From Streptomyces sp. NRRL B-24085 (GTDB taxonomy: Bacteria > Actinomycetota > Actinomycetes > Streptomycetales > Streptomycetaceae): a stretch of 33,738 nt of DNA. The position numbers and the translations under genes were made by a program. The DNA lies in assembly GCF_001282115.1 (NCBI RefSeq), contig NZ_LJBR01000111.1, positions 1-33,738 on the forward strand, in the 5' to 3' direction. The notes below the pieces were generated by a model. It ran no database searches, was not told where the DNA came from, and saw only the letters and a list, made by a program, of their open reading frames with translations. Below are positions 18,553-27,078 of this stretch, piece by piece (positions within the stretch are counted from its first letter, which is position 1; the number at the start of each line of letters is the position of its first letter).

Positions 18553-19105
18553 CGACGGGGCGGAACTGCGGCCCCTGGAGCCGTGGCACGCGGAGGAGTT
18601 CCTCGCCAACCTGGAGCGGGGCCGCGAGTTCATCGGGCAGTTCATCCCCTTCGGCTCCCAGGCCGTCGACGTGGCCTCCGCGCGCGAGACACTCCAGCGG
18701 TACGCGCGGATGCGCGCCGACGACACCGGCGGCTACCACGGCATCTGGCTGGACGGAAAGCTCGTCGGCGGGGTGCTCACCCTGAACTTCGACGCCGAGC
18801 AGGGCAACTGCGAGGTCGGCTGCTGGCTGGAGCCCGCCGCGACCGGCCGCGGACTGATCACCCGGGCCATGCGGGTGCTGATCGACTGGGTGGTCGAGGA
18901 ACGCGGGATCCACCGGATCGAATGGGTCGCCGCGGCAGGGAACACGGCCAGCCTCAACGTCGCCCGGCGCCTGGGAATGACCCGCGACGGGGTCCGCCGC
19001 CAGGCCCACCCCTATCGTGGCGTACGGCACGACCTCGAGGTGTGGTCGGTTCTCGCCCCCGAGTGGCGTGCGGCACGCGCGCGTGCAGCCCGGAACGATC
19101 ATTAA
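18530..19105 (+). CDS. GNAT-family N-acetyltransferase (RimJ/RimL type)
   Basis: A 191-residue acetyl-CoA-dependent acetyltransferase resembling the ribosomal-protein alanine acetylases; its substrate is unknown. LRPLEPWHAEEF (13-24) is the typical N-terminal strand. GCWLEPAATGRGLITRAM (97-114) holds the acetyl-CoA pyrophosphate loop ATGRGL, and HRIEWVAAAGNTASLNVARRLGM is the conserved motif B region with its Asn and Leu-Gly ending. The ATG lies inside the end of the MmpL gene, with AAGGAG 10 nt upstream, implying coupled translation. An ATG 51 bp further upstream exists but has no better signal. Confidence 0.9.
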   Translation: MYAISLGDDGAELRPLEPWHAEEFLANLERGREFIGQFIPFGSQAVDVASARETLQRYARMRADDTGGYHGIWLDGKLVGGVLTLNFDAEQGNCEVGCWLEPAATGRGLITRAMRVLIDWVVEERGIHRIEWVAAAGNTASLNVARRLGMTRDGVRRQAHPYRGVRHDLEVWSVLAPEWRAARARAARNDH

Positions 19106-19127
19106 GAACCCTCTCAGACAGGATCCG

Positions 19128-19133
19128 TACGGT
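19128..19133 (+). promoter_or_regulatory. Putative -10 box (TACGGT)
   Basis: TACGGT ends 7 nt before the ATG at 19141 and overlaps a possible GTG at 19132. That favours the ATG as the true start, with a leaderless transcript. Confidence 0.45.
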
Positions 19134-19140
19134 GCCCGAC

Positions 19141-19689
19141 ATGGGAACGAAGACTGCTGACGAAACCGGCGCCGAGGCCACGACCGACGAGCAGAAGGTG
19201 AGCGTCGCCACGACCGACGAGGTGACGGAGACGGAGGCCGTCGCGGCCGAGGGGATCGACGACGAGCCCGTCGAGGCCACCCGGAAGGAGGGCCCCACCG
19301 GCGTCGGCCAGGGCGCGGGTGCCGTCGTGTCCGCCGCGCTCGGCCTGGTCTCGCTCACCGGGAGCTGGATCGGCACGGTGGCCGCGGCCCGCGAGACCCT
19401 CGTCGGCCAGCTGGAGACCTCGTCCAGCGCGAGCGTCGCCAAGCAGGTCAAGGAGGTCTACGGCGACGCCTGGCAGACCACCGCGCTGTGGGGCGGCGTC
19501 TTCGCGCTGTTCGCCCTGGTCGTCGGTGTCGCGGTGCTGGCCCGGCCCGCCTTCGGCGCCCCCGGCAGGCCGCAGGCGGGGTGGATCAAGTCCGTCGCCT
19601 GGGGCGGTGTCGCGCTCGGGGTCATCGGTTTGCTCCTGGCCGTGCTCAAGTACACCGGCCTGCTGGTGGGCCTGCCCTCCGCGAGCTGA
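19141..19689 (+). CDS. Membrane protein with acidic N-terminal tail, unknown function
   Basis: A 182-residue protein I cannot assign. Residues 1-52 are strongly acidic and rich in Thr, Glu and Ala (TTDEVTETEAVAAEGIDDEPVEATRKE), probably disordered in the cytoplasm. Three hydrophobic segments follow (about 58-82, 118-138 and 150-178), with a polar loop at 84-115 (RETLVGQLETSSSASVAKQVKEVYGDAW). It lies 35 bp after the GNAT gene but has its own apparent -10 box. A long hairpin ends the transcript 15 bp after the stop. Confidence 0.75.
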   Translation: MGTKTADETGAEATTDEQKVSVATTDEVTETEAVAAEGIDDEPVEATRKEGPTGVGQGAGAVVSAALGLVSLTGSWIGTVAAARETLVGQLETSSSASVAKQVKEVYGDAWQTTALWGGVFALFALVVGVAVLARPAFGAPGRPQAGWIKSVAWGGVALGVIGLLLAVLKYTGLLVGLPSAS

Positions 19690-19704
19690 AGAACCGCAGG
19701 TCAC

Positions 19705-19755
19705 GAGGGGTCTCAGAGCATCCGTAGGTACCTTACGGAGCTCCTGAGGCCCCTC
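19705..19755 (+). terminator. Long imperfect hairpin
   Basis: A 51-nt structure: GAGGGG, CTCAG, AGC and TCCGTA on the left pair with TACGGA, GCT, CTGAG and CCCCTC on the right, with single-base offsets and a small GGTACC apex. It starts 15 nt after the stop of the membrane protein. No T run follows. Confidence 0.75.
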
Positions 19756-19884
19756 TCGCGCGTCTAAGGCCCCCGCGGCCCCCGAAGATGCGGAACTCTC
19801 CCGATGTGGCGGACCCCCTCGGAGACGAAGGTGGAGGCATCGCAGAAAGCGAAGCCCGAAACCGACTCCGACAAGGACCACGCC

Positions 19885-20073
19885 ATGTATGCCGAGTACG
19901 AGCTCTCCCAGTACCGTTCCGCCGAACTCCTCCGCCAGGCCGAGCACGAGCGGCTCGTCCGCGAGACCCTGCGCGGCCGCCGCGCCGCCCGCCGCGAAGC
20001 CGCCGAACGCACCGCGGAGGCCGATTCGCATACCGGCCGCCCCCGGCGGCACCGGTTCCTCCGCACGGCGTGA
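19885..20073 (+). CDS. Small basic protein of Streptomyces, unknown function
   Basis: A 62-residue protein opening with MYAEYELSQYRSAELLRQAE and rich in arginine after that (RETLRGRRAARREAAERT), ending in GRPRRHRFLRTA. A long amphipathic helix over residues 8-45 seems likely. AAGGA lies 7 nt before the ATG. The open frame runs back to 19804, but that part lacks a ribosome binding site. I have seen similar small proteins in streptomycetes without a function. It lies 140 bp before the LAL regulator start on the same strand. Confidence 0.7.
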   Translation: MYAEYELSQYRSAELLRQAEHERLVRETLRGRRAARREAAERTAEADSHTGRPRRHRFLRTA

Positions 20074-20213
20074 GCGCCGGGGGGAGGGAGGACGGCCGCA
20101 CGGCACTGCCCGTCCCCGCGGCCACCGCCACGGCCGTCCTCCCTGCGATCGGGACCGGCCGGGAGACCGGGCCCGCCCCGAAAACGGGTGACGCGGTGTC
20201 GGACCCGCGTGCC

Positions 20214-23200
20214 ATGCTCGGGCCCGTGGAGACCAGGTCCGTCAGTCCCGTGTTCGTCGGCCGCACCGAAGAACTGAACAGCCTGAACGAAGCGCTCTCC
20301 CGCGCCGCCGCGGGAGAGCCGCAGGCGTTGCTGCTCGGCGGCGAGGCCGGCGTCGGCAAGACCCGGCTCGTCGAGGAGTTCGCCACCGCCGCCTGCCGGC
20401 AGGGCGCGGTCGTCGCCCTCGGCGGCTGCGTGGAGATCGGCGCCGACGGACTGCCCTTCGCCCCCTTCTCCACCGCCCTGCGCGCCCTGCGCCGCGCCCT
20501 GCCCGAGGAACTGGCCGCCGCGGCCGCGGGCCAGGAGGAGGAACTGGCCCGGCTGCTGCCCGAGGTCGGCGAGGCGATCCCCGCCCGCGGCACCGGCCGC
20601 CACGACGAGGAGAGCATGGCCCGCCTCTTCGAACTCACCGCCCGCCTCCTGGAACGCGTCGCCGCCGAACGCACCGTCGTCGTCGCCCTGGAGGACCTGC
20701 ACTGGGCCGACGCCTCCACCCGCCACCTCCTGGCCTACCTCTTCCGCACCCTGCGCACCGGCCGCCTGGTCGTCCTCGCCACCTACCGCGCCGACGACAT
20801 CCACCGCCGCCACCCGCTGCGCCCCCTGCTCGCCGAACTCGACCGGCTGCGCACGGTCCGCCGCATCGAACTCGGCCGCTTCAACCGGGACGAGGTGAGC
20901 CGCCAGATAGCCGGGATCCTCGCCACCGAGCCCCACCCCGCCCAGGTCGACGAGATCTTCGAACGCTCCGACGGCAACGCCTTCTTCGTCGAGGAACTCG
21001 CCGTCTGCGCCACCGAGGGCTGCGGCCCGGGGCTCACCGACTCGCTGCGGGACCTGCTCCTGGTGCGCGTCGAGGGGCTGCCCGAGAGCACCCAGCGGGT
21101 CGCCCGGGTCGCCGCCGAGGGCGGCTCCACCGTGGAGTACCGGCTCCTCGCCGCCGTCACCCGGCTCGCCGAGGACGACCTCATCGAGGCGCTGCGGGTC
21201 GCCGTCAACGCCAACATCCTCATCCCGGCACCCGACGGCGACGGCTACCGCTTCCGGCACTCCCTGGTCCGCGAGGCCGTCGCCGACGACCTGCTGCCCG
21301 GCGAACGCTCCCGCCTCAACCGCCGCTACGCCGAAGCCCTGGAGGCCGACCCCACGCTCGTCCCCGCCGACGAGCGGGTCATGCGGCTGGCCAGCTACTG
21401 GTACCACGCCCACGACGCCGCCAAGGCGCTGCCCGCCGTCCTGGACGCCTCCGTCACCGCCCGCCGCCGGCACGCCTACTCCGAACAGCTCCGGCTCCTG
21501 GAACGCGCGATGGAGCTGTGGGACTCCACCCCCGAGGACGTCCGGGCCGCCCTGCGCCCCGTCGACTACACCGAGGTCTACCCTCCCTGCGGCTGCGACC
21601 CCGCCACCACTCCGCTGCGCTACCTCGACCTGATGGCCGAGGCCGCCGTCGCCGGCCGGCTGGGCGGCGAACGCGAACGCGCCCTGAAGATCACCAAGCG
21701 GGCGCTGAACCTCCTGGAGGACGACGGCGACCCGCTGCGCGCCGCCTGGTTCTGGGTCCAGCGCTCCCATCTCGTCCAGGGACTGGCCCGCGGCGACGGC
21801 TGGGCCGAACTGGCCACCGCCGAGGACCTGGTCCGCGGCCTGCCGCCGTCCGAGGTGCACGCCGAGGTCCTCGCCAACGTCGCCCACTGGTCCATGATCC
21901 ACATCCCGGGACCGGAGGCCATCCTGGCCGCCGAGCGCGCCGTGGAGTACGCCCGCATGGTCGACGCACGCGAGATCGAGATGAACGCGCGACTCACCCA
22001 CGCGGGCCTCGCCGTCGAGTCCGGTGGTGTCGAGACCGGGCTGGCCGAGATGTTCGCGATCCTGCGGCAAGCTCTCGACGACGGCACCTCCGCCGTCGCC
22101 AGCCGGGTCTACGTCAATCTGCCCAGCGCCCTCGAAGCCATCGGACGGTCCCGGGAAGCCGTGCCGATCCTGGAAGAAGGGATCGGCTACGCCCGGCAGT
22201 TCGGCCTGTCCGACAAGGAAGCCTGGATCTGGGGCAACCTCGCCGAGTCCCTCTTCTCCCTGGGCCGCTGGGACCAGGCCGCGGAAGCCGCCACCCGGGC
22301 CGAACTCGTCGGTCAGAGCGCCAAGCCCCGCGCCTTCCACGCCGTGAACCGGGCGGCGCTCGCCCTCTCCCGCGGCAACCTCACCGAAGCCGCACGTCAA
22401 CTGGACGCCGCGCGCGGCTACTTCGGCTCCCACGACCAGGCTCCCCAGCATGAACTCCCCCTCGCCGACATCACCATCGCAGTCGCCGCCGGCGAAGGCC
22501 GCCTCCTGGACGCCCGCGCCGAACTGGAACGCGTCCTGGACTCCGGCTTCCCGCCCGGCACCCAGCGCTACGCCTGGCCCCTGCTGCTCACCGCGGCCAC
22601 CATGGAGGCCGACAGCCTCGGCCTGCCCGTCGCCGAACAGGGCCGTTCGAAGATCCTCCACCGCATCCGGGAGGCCGCCAGGCCCCTCGCCACCCATGCG
22701 CCCGTCTGGCTGGCCCACGACCGCTGGCTCCGCGCCGAACTGCTGCGCGCCGAGTGCGCCGACACCCCGGACCACTGGTACGAGGCCCTCAGCGCCGTCG
22801 AGCCCCTGGAACGCCCCTACGACCTCGCCCGCGTCCGCCACCGGCTCGCCGCGGCCCTCCTGTCCGCCCCCGGCGGCACCGAGCAGCCCGAACGCGAGCG
22901 GGCCACCGAACTGCTCCGCCTCGCCCATGCCGCCGCCGACCACCTCGGCGCCCGGCCGCTCGCCGACGCGGTCCTGCTGCTCGCCCGGCGCGCCCGCCTC
23001 ACCCTGACCGCGGCCCCGGTGCCCGACCGCGTCGACCCGGTCCGCTCCCTCGGCCTCACCGGCCGCGAACGCGACGTCCTGCGCCTGGTCGCGCTGGGCC
23101 GCACCAACCGCCAGATCGCGGAGGAACTCTTCATCTCCCCGAAGACGGCCAGCGTCCACGTGTCCAACATCCTCGCCAAGCTCGGCGTCTCCGGACGGGG

Positions 23201-23273
23201 AGAAGCGGCGGCGGTGGCGCACCGGCTCGGGCTCTTCCCGGCGGAGGCTCTCCGGGCGCCGATCGCCGAGTGA
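20214..23273 (+). CDS. LuxR-family regulator of the LAL type (AAA ATPase plus C-terminal HTH)
   Basis: A 1019-residue transcriptional regulator. The N-terminal AAA ATPase has Walker A GGEAGVGKT (42-50) and a Walker B-like VVVALEDLHWAD (about 155-166), with the arginine-rich sensor region after it. A long alpha-helical, TPR-like middle (about 390-930) follows. The C-terminal LuxR helix-turn-helix is at about 945-1010 (LTGRERDVLRLVALGRTNRQ, then FISPKTASVHVSNILAKLG). LAL proteins respond to nucleotide and often ligand signals and commonly control secondary metabolism or sugar use; the target here is unknown. The ATG is tentative, as a GTG 12 bp downstream (20226) also works. The frame is open upstream to 19788 but overlaps the 62-aa gene. 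Confidence 0.92.
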   Translation: MLGPVETRSVSPVFVGRTEELNSLNEALSRAAAGEPQALLLGGEAGVGKTRLVEEFATAACRQGAVVALGGCVEIGADGLPFAPFSTALRALRRALPEELAAAAAGQEEELARLLPEVGEAIPARGTGRHDEESMARLFELTARLLERVAAERTVVVALEDLHWADASTRHLLAYLFRTLRTGRLVVLATYRADDIHRRHPLRPLLAELDRLRTVRRIELGRFNRDEVSRQIAGILATEPHPAQVDEIFERSDGNAFFVEELAVCATEGCGPGLTDSLRDLLLVRVEGLPESTQRVARVAAEGGSTVEYRLLAAVTRLAEDDLIEALRVAVNANILIPAPDGDGYRFRHSLVREAVADDLLPGERSRLNRRYAEALEADPTLVPADERVMRLASYWYHAHDAAKALPAVLDASVTARRRHAYSEQLRLLERAMELWDSTPEDVRAALRPVDYTEVYPPCGCDPATTPLRYLDLMAEAAVAGRLGGERERALKITKRALNLLEDDGDPLRAAWFWVQRSHLVQGLARGDGWAELATAEDLVRGLPPSEVHAEVLANVAHWSMIHIPGPEAILAAERAVEYARMVDAREIEMNARLTHAGLAVESGGVETGLAEMFAILRQALDDGTSAVASRVYVNLPSALEAIGRSREAVPILEEGIGYARQFGLSDKEAWIWGNLAESLFSLGRWDQAAEAATRAELVGQSAKPRAFHAVNRAALALSRGNLTEAARQLDAARGYFGSHDQAPQHELPLADITIAVAAGEGRLLDARAELERVLDSGFPPGTQRYAWPLLLTAATMEADSLGLPVAEQGRSKILHRIREAARPLATHAPVWLAHDRWLRAELLRAECADTPDHWYEALSAVEPLERPYDLARVRHRLAAALLSAPGGTEQPERERATELLRLAHAAADHLGARPLADAVLLLARRARLTLTAAPVPDRVDPVRSLGLTGRERDVLRLVALGRTNRQIAEELFISPKTASVHVSNILAKLGVSGRGEAAAVAHRLGLFPAEALRAPIAE

Positions 23274-23277
23274 GGCG

Positions 23278-23283
23278 TACGGT
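23278..23283 (+). promoter_or_regulatory. Putative -10 box (TACGGT)
   Basis: TACGGT lies just after the LAL stop and 25 bp before the DUF6191 start. It would give a leader of about 19 nt containing the GGGGAGG ribosome binding site. Confidence 0.35.
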
Positions 23284-23308
23284 GGAGGGGACCGGCCGGG
23301 GAGGCTGC

Positions 23309-23527
23309 ATGTTCAACATGTTCGAGGAACTGTTCGCGCCTGGCCGGAAGCACACCCGGGACGAACAGAACCGGCTGGAGCTGACCCGCGAGGACGTCGG
23401 CGACGGCGACCCCGGACGCGGGCCGATAGACCTCACGTCCGGGAAGGTCGTCGTCCGCAGGCCCGAGCCGGACGAGGGCGAGGCCCCGGGCACGGACCGG
23501 GATCCGGACGAGCAACCGGCTAGCTGA
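23309..23527 (+). CDS. DUF6191 family small protein
   Basis: A 72-residue protein beginning MFNMFEELFAPGRKHTRDEQ, then LELTREDVGDGDPGRGPIDL and VVVRRPE, the pattern I know from the streptomycete DUF6191 family. No function is established. An amphipathic N-terminal helix (1-8) may touch the membrane, and the tail is acidic and probably disordered. GGGGAGG 5 nt upstream fixes the ATG. Its stop codon lies inside the last codons of the convergent sugar dehydrogenase gene (8-bp overlap). Confidence 0.75.
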   Translation: MFNMFEELFAPGRKHTRDEQNRLELTREDVGDGDPGRGPIDLTSGKVVVRRPEPDEGEAPGTDRDPDEQPAS

Positions 23528-24698
23528 CCTGTATCTCCAGGATCCTGTCGTCCCCCGCCTTAGGGCTGCCGCGGCCGTCGGTGTTGCTGGTGACGAGCCA
23601 CAGCTTGTCCCCGCCCGCGGAGACCACCGTGCGCAGCCGACCGTACTCACCCTCCAGGAAGGCCTGCGGGGCAGCCGAGGCCGCTGTGCCCTCCAACGGG
23701 ACGCGCCACAGGCGCCGGCCCTTGAGACCGGCCATCCAGACCGAGCCCTCGGCGTAGGCGACACCGCTGGGGGAGGCGTCGTCGGTGTGCCACTGGGTCA
23801 CCGGGTTGTGGAACTTGCTGTCGTCGGACTTGCCCTCGGCCGTGGGCCAGCCGTAGTTGTCGCCCGGCTTGATCGCGTTCAGCTCGTCCCAGGTGTCCTG
23901 GCCGAACTCCGAGGCGAACAACCGCTGCTTGGAGTCCCAGGCGAGACCCTGCACATTGCGGTGGCCGTAGGAGTACACGGGCGAGTCCGGGAAGGGGTTG
24001 CCCGGGGCCGGGTCGCCCTCCGGGGTCAGGCGCAGGATCTTGCCGCCCAGGGACCCGCGGTCCTGGGACAGGCCGGTGTTGCCGCTCTCACCGGTGCCCG
24101 CGTACAGCATGCCGTCCGGGCCGAACGCGATCCGGCCGCCGTTGTGGATGAAGCCCTTCGGGATGCCCTTGAAGACGGTGTCGGGGGCGCCCAACTGTTC
24201 ACCGGACGCCTTCTGCTCGTCGTACACCATCCTGACCACGCGGTTGTCCGAGTCGGAGGTGAAGTAGGCGTAGACCATGTGGTCCGAGGCGTAGTCCGGG
24301 GACAGGGCGATGCCCAGCAGACCGCCCTCACCGGCCGCGGACACCCCGGAGACCCGGCCCAGCTCCGTCTTCCTGCCCGACTGCCCGTCGACCCGGGTGA
24401 TCGTGCCCTCGTCCCGTGAGGAGACGAGCAGGTCGCCGTCCGGGAGCGGGGCGAGGCCCCAGGGGGTCTTGAGTCCCTCGGCGACCGTGCGCACCACCTT
24501 CACCGAGCCCTTCGCCGGCGGGGTCGCCTCCGCCGCCTGCCGGGTGGGGGAGGAGCCCGCGGCCGTACTGCCCGAAGAGGCGCGGTCGCCGCCCGTCGCG
24601 TCACCGCCGCCCCCTCCGCCGTCGGAGGAGCAGCCGGCCGTCAGCAGGAGCGTGGTCGCGGCCAGCACGGCCGTCACAGCTCGACGATGCACGATCAT
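23520..24698 (-). CDS. PQQ-type sugar dehydrogenase lipoprotein (GSDH/YliI family)
   Basis: A 392-residue secreted lipoprotein: signal peptide with lipobox LTAGC (lipidated Cys23), a glycine/serine-rich linker (24-63), then a six-bladed propeller. Family marks are LKTPWGLAPLPDGDLLVSSRDEG, LLGIALSPDY, GFIHNGGRIAFGPDGMLY with the catalytic-type His185, YSYGHRNVQGLAWD (His246/Arg247) and SEFGQDTWDELN. Relatives oxidise aldoses using PQQ, but many propellers of this family have other or unknown substrates, and no pqq genes are in this window. The ATG is followed by a standard n-region. A TATGAC box (24727-24732) could be its -10. Confidence 0.88.
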   Translation of the reverse strand: MIVHRRAVTAVLAATTLLLTAGCSSDGGGGGGDATGGDRASSGSTAAGSSPTRQAAEATPPAKGSVKVVRTVAEGLKTPWGLAPLPDGDLLVSSRDEGTITRVDGQSGRKTELGRVSGVSAAGEGGLLGIALSPDYASDHMVYAYFTSDSDNRVVRMVYDEQKASGEQLGAPDTVFKGIPKGFIHNGGRIAFGPDGMLYAGTGESGNTGLSQDRGSLGGKILRLTPEGDPAPGNPFPDSPVYSYGHRNVQGLAWDSKQRLFASEFGQDTWDELNAIKPGDNYGWPTAEGKSDDSKFHNPVTQWHTDDASPSGVAYAEGSVWMAGLKGRRLWRVPLEGTAASAAPQAFLEGEYGRLRTVVSAGGDKLWLVTSNTDGRGSPKAGDDRILEIQVS

Positions 24699-24819
24699 GG
24701 TCCCTTCGAAGCGGCGGGTTCTACCTGTCATACACCGCTCGCGCCTCCCAGGTTCCCGATCTCCGGACCCCGATGCGCACACCTCGCCGTCCGCCCCGAT
24801 CCGCACCCGCCTGGACCCG

Positions 24820-25818
24820 CTAGTCCCACGACCCCTGCGCCGGTGGAAGTGCCCCCACCTCCGTGAGGTCCTGGGCCGTCAGCCGGAGTGCGGCCGCCCT
24901 CGCGTTCTCCGTCGTCCAGCGCTCCTGCTTGGTGCCCGGTACCGGGACCACGTGGCGGCCCTGTGCCAGGACCCACGCCAGTGCCACCTGGGCCGGGGTC
25001 ACCCCCTCGCCGTGCCGGGCCGCGATGCGGCGCAGACCGGAGACGATCGGCTGGTTCGCGGCCATCATCTCGGCCGTGAAGCGGGGGTGGCGGGCGCGGA
25101 CGTCGTCCGGTTCGAAGCCCTCGCCCGGGGTCAGGGTGCCGGTCAGGAAGCCGTTGCCGAGGGGCATCGCCGCGAGGAAGCCGATCCCGCGCTCCGCGCA
25201 CCACGGCACCAGGGTCTCCAGAGCCTCCGGCGACCACACCGACAGCTCCGCCTCCACCGCGCTCACCGGGAAGACCTGCTGGATGCGCCGCAACTGCCGG
25301 ATCGTGCCGTCGTACAGGTGCGTTCCGGAGCGGCGCCCGCCCCGCGCCCCCATCGCGCAGAGCCCCAACGACCGTACCTTCCCGGCCTGTACGAGTTCCG
25401 CCATCGCACCCCAGGTCTCCTCGACCGGGACCTCGGGGTCCTCGCGGTGCAGTTGGTAGAGGTCGATCACATCGGTCTGGAGCCGCCGCAGGGAGGCGTC
25501 GCAGGCCCTTCTCACATAGCCGGGGCGGCCGTTGGCCACGATGTGCTGCTCGCCCACCAGCAGTCCGACCTTGGTCGACACGAACGCGTCCTGGCGCCGT
25601 TCCTTCAACACCCGCCCCAGCAACAGCTCGTTGGTGAACGGGCCGTACATGTCGGCCGTGTCCAGCAGTGTCGAGCCCAGATCCAGCGCCCGGTGCACGG
25701 CCCGGACCGACTCGTCGCCCCGCTGCCGCGACCCGCTGTAGGCCCAGCTCATCGGCATGCACCCGAGTCCGACGGCTCCCACCGCGAGCGCCGCCGCGCC
25801 GATCGTCCTGCGCTCCAC
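24820..25818 (-). CDS. Aldo/keto reductase
   Basis: A 332-residue NADPH-dependent oxidoreductase with the TIM-barrel aldo/keto reductase pattern. The catalytic tetrad is complete: Asp53 and Tyr58 in LLDTADMYG, Lys83 in VSTKVG and His124 in YQLHRED. VPVPGTKQERWTTENARAA near the C-terminus is the NADP phosphate-binding block. The natural substrate is unknown. The GTG start has GGGAGGG 10 nt upstream, and an AACCTA complement (TAGGTT read on this strand, 25849-25854) may be the -10. The sugar dehydrogenase lies 121 bp downstream on the same strand. It diverges from the hydroxyacid dehydrogenase across 75 bp. Confidence 0.93.
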   Translation of the reverse strand: MERRTIGAAALAVGAVGLGCMPMSWAYSGSRQRGDESVRAVHRALDLGSTLLDTADMYGPFTNELLLGRVLKERRQDAFVSTKVGLLVGEQHIVANGRPGYVRRACDASLRRLQTDVIDLYQLHREDPEVPVEETWGAMAELVQAGKVRSLGLCAMGARGGRRSGTHLYDGTIRQLRRIQQVFPVSAVEAELSVWSPEALETLVPWCAERGIGFLAAMPLGNGFLTGTLTPGEGFEPDDVRARHPRFTAEMMAANQPIVSGLRRIAARHGEGVTPAQVALAWVLAQGRHVVPVPGTKQERWTTENARAAALRLTAQDLTEVGALPPAQGSWD

Positions 25819-25880
25819 CTGCTCGTGACCCTCCCTCTTCCGGCCCCCAACCTAACCTCTGGGCCTGCGGGCGCCTGACA

Positions 25881-25886
25881 TAGCCT
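25881..25886 (+). promoter_or_regulatory. Putative -10 box (TAGCCT)
   Basis: TAGCCT ends 7 nt before the ATG at 25894. A CCGGAG between them is too close to the ATG to serve as a normal ribosome binding site, so a leaderless start is likely. Confidence 0.45.
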
Positions 25887-25893
25887 CCGGAGC

Positions 25894-26844
25894 ATGAGTG
25901 CTGACGTGTGGCTGCCGATCCCGCCCGACGACATCGAGGGGCTCCCCGAGGGCCCCGACTACCGCTTCTGGAACGGCCAGGAGGACTTCCCGGCCGACCC
26001 GGCCGACTGCGCCTACTACGTCGTCCCCTACATGAAGCCCCTGGACGTCGTCCTGCGTCCGATGCCCCACCTGAGTTCCGTCGAGGTCGTGCAGACGCTG
26101 TCGGCGGGCGTCGACAACGTGACCCCTGGCCTGAAGCACCTGCGTCCCGGTGTGCGGTTGTGCAACGCGCGCGGTGTGCACGAGGCGAGCACCGCCGAAC
26201 TCACGCTCACCCTGATCCTCGCCTCGCTGCGCGGCATCCCCGACTTCGTGCGCGCCCAGGACAAGGGGGAGTGGCGCGGCGGGTTCCGGCCCGCGCTCGC
26301 CGACAAGAGCGTCCTCATCGTCGGTTACGGCTCGATCGGCTCCGCCATCGAGGACCGGCTCGTGCCGTTCGAGGTCGCGCGGGTGGCGCGCGTCGCGCGC
26401 TCCGCGCGCACCACGGAGCGCGGCCCCGTGCACCCGCTCGCCGAACTGCCCGCCCTGCTCCCCGAGGCGGACGTCGTCATCCTGTCCACGCCCCTCGACG
26501 AGACCACGCGTCATCTGGCCGACGCCGAGTTCCTTGCCCGTATGAAGGACGGCGCACTTCTCGTGAACGTCGCCCGCGGCCCGGTCGTCGACACCAAGGC
26601 GCTGCTCGCCGAGCTGGAGAGCGGCCGCATCACCGCCGCCCTCGACGTCACCGACCCCGAGCCGCTGCCCCCGGGCCACCCCTTGTGGCAGGCGCCGGGC
26701 GTACTCGTCAGTCCCCATGTCGGGGGACCCACGTCCGCGTTCCTGCCGCGCGCCAAACGCCTGTTGGCGGACCAGTTGAACCGTTATGTGAACCAGGAGC
26801 CCCTGCGCAACGTGATCCTTACGACGGGGTCCGACGGCGCGTGA
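25894..26844 (+). CDS. D-2-hydroxyacid dehydrogenase (NAD-dependent)
   Basis: A 316-residue member of the D-isomer 2-hydroxyacid dehydrogenase family (PGDH/GRHPR-like), interconverting a 2-oxo acid and its D-hydroxy acid; the substrate is unknown. The NAD-binding GYGSIG is at 144-149 after SVLIV, the catalytic Arg228 lies in NVARGPVVD, Glu257 in DVTDPEPLPPGHPLW, and the base His275 in VSPHVGG. It starts 75 bp from the divergent aldo/keto reductase. The 3' end is followed by a long non-coding stretch before cdgC, so it is probably single. Confidence 0.93.
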   Translation: MSADVWLPIPPDDIEGLPEGPDYRFWNGQEDFPADPADCAYYVVPYMKPLDVVLRPMPHLSSVEVVQTLSAGVDNVTPGLKHLRPGVRLCNARGVHEASTAELTLTLILASLRGIPDFVRAQDKGEWRGGFRPALADKSVLIVGYGSIGSAIEDRLVPFEVARVARVARSARTTERGPVHPLAELPALLPEADVVILSTPLDETTRHLADAEFLARMKDGALLVNVARGPVVDTKALLAELESGRITAALDVTDPEPLPPGHPLWQAPGVLVSPHVGGPTSAFLPRAKRLLADQLNRYVNQEPLRNVILTTGSDGA

Positions 26845-27078
26845 CGGGTACGCAGCGCACCGGCGGGCGCGGGCGCGCAACGGGCGTGTAATCCGTTTCC
26901 GGTACCCTCCGCAACCTTTCGGACGCGGTCCGTGCCCGCATCGCCGCTGGTCGTCACGGAGCGTAGAGGAACTATGTCCCTGAGTGACGAGACTGGTGTA
27001 TCGTCCCGACAGGGGCTGCGCCGCGCACCGTTCGGCGCCGGGGATGGACATTGCAGACTGTGAGGGGGGCGACGGGCG
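26845..27078. other. Regulatory region upstream of cdgC
   Basis: Holds no gene I can support. It contains a TACCCT box (26903-26908), a BldD-like site and a short ATG-started frame of 29 codons at 26974-27063 with poor codon bias. The GAGGGGGG at 27062-27069 is a candidate ribosome binding site for the His-rich small gene. Confidence 0.5.
26975..26987. promoter_or_regulatory. Candidate BldD box
   Basis: TGTCCCTGAGTGA matches the published BldD palindrome TNACNC(A/T)GNGTNA at every fixed position except one (third base T instead of A). It lies about 300 bp before the preferred cdgC start. BldD is the c-di-GMP-responsive repressor of Streptomyces development. Confidence 0.4.

Noticed and set aside
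19764..23222. 1152-codon open frame antisense to the LAL regulator
   Set aside because: High-GC DNA keeps the antisense frame free of stops; its translation is Gly/Ala/Val/Asp-rich with no domain, while the plus strand has Walker and HTH motifs.
26974..27063. 29-codon ATG frame after TAGAGGA upstream of cdgC
   Set aside because: The spacing to the ribosome binding site is only 3 nt, codon bias is poor, and it overlaps the BldD-like box; not enough to call a gene.
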